This document shows positions 31,755-33,591 of a DNA stretch of 33,591 bases, one piece after another; the stretch's first letter is position 1, and the number at the start of each line of letters is the position of its first letter. The stretch spans positions 1 to 33,591 of the forward strand of contig JAZRGE010000002.1 of assembly GCA_045644025.1 (NCBI GenBank). Direction: 5' to 3'. Under the pieces are notes generated by a model, which was not told the DNA's origin, did not search any database, and worked only from the letters and a program-made list of their open reading frames with translations. Source of the stretch: JAZRGE01 sp045644025 (GTDB lineage: Bacteria; Bacillota; Clostridia; Oscillospirales; Acutalibacteraceae). The translations under genes were made by a program, and so were the position numbers.

Positions 31755-32072
31755 ATGGCAGAAGTAAAGCTTACAAAAGATAATTTCAAGCAGGTTGTGC
31801 TTGAAGGCGATAAACCTGTGTTGGTGGATTTTTGGGCCACATGGTGCGGCCCTTGCAGAATGTTGGCCCCCGAGCTGGAGGCGCTGGCCGAAAAGTACGG
31901 TGATAAAATCGTGGTAGCCAAAGCCAATGTGGATGAAGAGCCCGAGCTTGCAGCTGCCCATAAAATAGAAAGTATTCCCACTCTTATTCTTTATTCCAAA
32001 GGCAGCCCGCAAAAAATGGCTCTGGGCTACAAAGATCTGGCCGCTCTGGAAGAATGGCTGGAACTTAAATAA
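31755..32072 (+). CDS. Thioredoxin
   Basis: A 105-residue classical thioredoxin: VLVDFWATWCGPCRMLAPEL with the redox-active WCGPC, cis-Pro in SIPTLILY, and the GYKDLAALEEWL helix at the end. ATG 31755 is chosen over the in-frame ATG 31749, which is too close to AAAGGAG. Adjacent to the FTR-like subunit, it is probably reduced by ferredoxin rather than by an NADPH-dependent reductase; no trxB gene is in the window. Confidence 0.95.
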   Translation: MAEVKLTKDNFKQVVLEGDKPVLVDFWATWCGPCRMLAPELEALAEKYGDKIVVAKANVDEEPELAAAHKIESIPTLILYSKGSPQKMALGYKDLAALEEWLELK

Positions 32073-32090
32073 TAAAAACAGGTGATTTTT

Positions 32091-32468
32091 ATGGATCTGA
32101 ATATTCTTTTCAAAGCTGTTGTAGATGCCGAGCGGGAGCCGGTTGTGCTCTGCAATTCAGAGCACACTGTGGTTTATATGAACCCTGCCTCCATTTCAAA
32201 GTATGGGGTAGATATTACAGGCAAGAGCATAATGTGCTGCCACAATGCCGATTCCTGCCAAAAGATTGAGCGCGTTGTGGAGTGGTTCAAAAAAAGCCGC
32301 GAAAACAACGTTGTGCACACTGCCCACAGCAATAAGACTAACAGCGATCTTTATATGATAGCGCTGAGAGATATCGATGGAAACCTGCTGGGCTATTATG
32401 AAAAATACGAACCTCGCAATTTGGAGCACACGGATCCTTATGCCGCAATGGCCGAAGATAAGGAGTAG
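32091..32468 (+). CDS. Small stand-alone PAS-domain protein
   Basis: A 125-residue protein made almost entirely of one PAS-like domain: EPVVLCNSEHTVVYMNPAS is the typical PAS start, then YGVDITGKSIMCCHNADSC, and the C-terminal strands YMIALRDIDGNLLGYYEKYEP. No output domain is attached. The Cys residues (CC and C six apart, CCHNADSC) could bind a cofactor or respond to redox state, which would fit its place behind thioredoxin, but this is speculative. ATG 32091 with AGGTG is preferred to an upstream GTG at 32082. It ends three bases before the next gene. Confidence 0.75.
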   Translation: MDLNILFKAVVDAEREPVVLCNSEHTVVYMNPASISKYGVDITGKSIMCCHNADSCQKIERVVEWFKKSRENNVVHTAHSNKTNSDLYMIALRDIDGNLLGYYEKYEPRNLEHTDPYAAMAEDKE

Positions 32469-32471
32469 GGG

Positions 32472-33137
32472 ATGAAACTCTTAATTAGTGCGCTGGTGAA
32501 GTTTGTTGTGGGTGTTGCGCTGCTTGGCGCGCTCATATTTCTACCTGCGGGAAGCTTCTCCTACATAGGCGGCTGGATGTTTGCAGGTGTTTTATTTGTG
32601 CCTGTGTTTGTGATGGGTATCGTGCTTTTCGCAAAAGCCCCAGATCTGCTTAAGGAGAGACTTAACGGCAAGGAAAAGGAAGCAGACCAAAAAGGTGTGG
32701 TGGCCGCATCCGGGCTTATGTTCCTTGCAGGCTTTATCGTGGCCGGTTTGGATTTCCGCTTCGGATGGTCTCAAATGCCCATTTGGGTGCAGATTGTGGC
32801 AGCTACGCTTTTTCTTGCAGGGTATGGATTATATGCTGAAGTTTTGCGAGAGAACGCCTATCTTTCTCGCACGATCAAGGTGCAGGAAGGCCAAAAAGTA
32901 GTGGATAGCGGGCTTTATGGAATTGTCCGCCACCCGATGTATATGGCCACACTTTTGCTGTTTATGATGGTTCCGTTTATTCTCGGCTCCTGGTGGGCAG
33001 CGTTGCCCTTCGCAGCCTACCCCTTTGTGATCGCTCAGCGCATTAAAGGAGAAGAAACGCTCCTCTGCAAAGAGCTGGAAGGCTACACCGCCTACACCCA
33101 AAAGGTAAAATACAAACTCCTGCCGTTTATCTGGTGA
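32472..33137 (+). CDS. Isoprenylcysteine carboxyl methyltransferase (ICMT)-family membrane protein
   Basis: A 221-residue protein with about five membrane segments and the C-terminal SAM-binding signature of ICMT/PEMT-like methyltransferases: GLYGIVRHPMYMA, then RIKGEETLLCKELEGY and YTQKVKYKLLPFIW. Eukaryotic members methylate prenylcysteine; bacterial homologues act on unknown, probably small or lipid, substrates. AAGGAG precedes the ATG. It is the last gene of the FTR-thioredoxin operon. No obvious hairpin terminator follows on the plus strand before the leftward tRNA unit. Confidence 0.86.
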   Translation: MKLLISALVKFVVGVALLGALIFLPAGSFSYIGGWMFAGVLFVPVFVMGIVLFAKAPDLLKERLNGKEKEADQKGVVAASGLMFLAGFIVAGLDFRFGWSQMPIWVQIVAATLFLAGYGLYAEVLRENAYLSRTIKVQEGQKVVDSGLYGIVRHPMYMATLLLFMMVPFILGSWWAALPFAAYPFVIAQRIKGEETLLCKELEGYTAYTQKVKYKLLPFIW

Positions 33138-33224
33138 ATGAACTAAAAAAATGCACAGATTCTGCTTCATTGAAGAATTCATCTTACCCCCTTCGTTGTT
33201 TTGAGTTGAATTTTGAATAGTATA

Positions 33225-33270
33225 TAAAAAACAATCCGAACCCGCCGCCTATTAGACGGAGGTTCGGATT
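33225..33270 (-). terminator. Terminator of the tRNA-Pro transcription unit
   Basis: On the minus strand AATCCGAACC / GGTTCGGATT, 10-bp outer stem with an inner GC-rich part, followed by GTTTTTT. It begins ten bases after the CCA end of the tRNA. Confidence 0.87.
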
Positions 33271-33279
33271 ATTCGTGTT

Positions 33280-33356
<77 letters not shown>

Positions 33357-33386
33357 ATATGAAATTTTGCACAAACGCTTACTTGG

Positions 33387-33411
33387 GTAAATGATGCGAA
33401 GCATCATTTAC
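33387..33411. repeat. Perfect hairpin palindrome in the tRNA-Pro leader
   Basis: GTAAATGATGC-GAA-GCATCATTTAC, 11-bp arms and a 3-base centre; CTT/AAG flanks could extend it past a GG bulge. No T-tract follows on either strand, so it is not a normal terminator. Confidence 0.8.
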
Positions 33412-33414
33412 AAG

Positions 33415-33461
33415 GGGGCGACAAACGCACTAATCGGTGCAGACGCATTACGAGTCGCCCC
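33415..33461. repeat. GC-rich imperfect palindrome joined to the tRNA fragment
   Basis: GGGGCGAC (33415-33422) and GTCGCCCC (33454-33461) are perfect inverted 8-bp arms around a 31-base interior that has a further short ATTA/TAAT pairing. The right arm ends one base before the duplicated tRNA fragment. A further GTCGCCC occurs at 33509-33515. Confidence 0.72.
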
Positions 33462-33462
33462 G

Positions 33463-33481
33463 CTGCGCTACATCTCGATAT
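33463..33481 (-). pseudogene. Duplicated 5' fragment of tRNA-Pro
   Basis: These 19 bases are identical to 33342-33360: the first 15 bases of tRNA-Pro (CGAGATGTAGCGCAG) plus four bases upstream. The copy stops in the D-arm and is replaced by the GC-rich palindrome. Sequence further upstream of both copies is also similar (GCATTTGCACAAAA against GCGTTTGTGCAAAA on the minus strand), so a longer segment was duplicated. Confidence 0.72.
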
Positions 33482-33528
33482 TTTGTTTTTTGTGCAAATG
33501 CTTTCAGCGTCGCCCTGACAGCCTAACC

Positions 33529-33557
33529 ATTATAGTACGCAAACGGCAGTTTGTCAA
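33529..33557 (-). promoter_or_regulatory. Full-consensus promoter of the tRNA-Pro unit
   Basis: Minus-strand TTGACA (33557-33552), 17-bp spacer, TATAAT (33534-33529). The predicted start near 33522 gives a leader of about 165 bases before the tRNA, running through the tRNA fragment and both palindromes. The remaining 34 bases to the window edge show nothing else. Confidence 0.83.
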
Positions 33558-33591
33558 TGGTTTTTTAGCCGTAAACGCAAAAATCCCGCCA

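Noticed and set aside
33387..33461. CRISPR-like repeats or a terminator in the tRNA leader
   Set aside because: There is no repeated spacer-repeat pattern and no T-tract after either hairpin.

Overview
The window looks like chromosome from a low-to-mid GC Firmicute of class Clostridia, probably in or near Oscillospirales/Ruminococcaceae. The evidence is the gene content and order: the nusB-xseA-xseB-ispA-dxs-tlyA-nadK-argR-recN cluster, a NifS-type desulfurase next to ThiI, a DivIVA-like protein, a class B sortase, a UgtP-type glycolipid glucosyltransferase, an ECF S-component and a ferredoxin-thioredoxin reductase catalytic subunit beside thioredoxin. Genus cannot be assigned from sequence reading alone. 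Genes are tightly packed, with clear sigma-A-type promoters (several TTGACA-N17-TATAAT-like) and strong hairpin terminators.

Layout. 1-935: C-terminal part of polynucleotide phosphorylase. 1032-2030: FKBP/trigger-factor-like lipoprotein. 2068-2619 (-): QueH. 2795-9629: one co-directional unit of cysteine desulfurase, thiI, a 960-codon CinA-sortase B fusion, a CinA-like tail-anchored protein and a COG2426-type membrane protein. 9679-10227 (-): DivIVA-like coiled-coil protein. 10439-19736: the long housekeeping operon from nusB to recN, with a Kae1/TsaD-like paralogue between nusB and xseA. 19780-21494: tyrS and a cyclophilin. 21553-22425: PAP2 phosphatase. 22489-24054: GH43-type glycosidase. 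24096-25484 (-): a beta-propeller glycosidase-like protein of unknown specificity. 25616-26728: UgtP-like glycosyltransferase. 26745-29214 (-): ECF S-component, class II aldolase and OGG1-type DNA glycosylase. 29290-29964: double CxxC/CxxH protein. 29996-31402 (-): PepD dipeptidase. 31537-33137: FTR catalytic subunit, thioredoxin, PAS protein and ICMT-like methyltransferase. 33280-33356 (-): tRNA-Pro(CGG), preceded by a duplicated tRNA 5' fragment and two palindromes.

The most unusual part is 5131-9095. One reading frame joins a complete two-domain CinA (NMN deamidase family) through a Glu-rich linker of about 260 residues to a transmembrane helix and an intact extracellular sortase B domain. 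The next gene has a degenerate CinA-N-like domain, a similar acidic linker and a C-terminal membrane anchor. Together they suggest a membrane-tethered pair of CinA-derived proteins coupled to sortase. An in-frame ATG with a Shine-Dalgarno-like sequence just before the sortase part could also yield a free sortase. The second unusual region is the leader of tRNA-Pro, where 19 bases around the tRNA 5' end are repeated next to a GC-rich palindrome. No CRISPR array, insertion sequence, integrase or transposase was seen.
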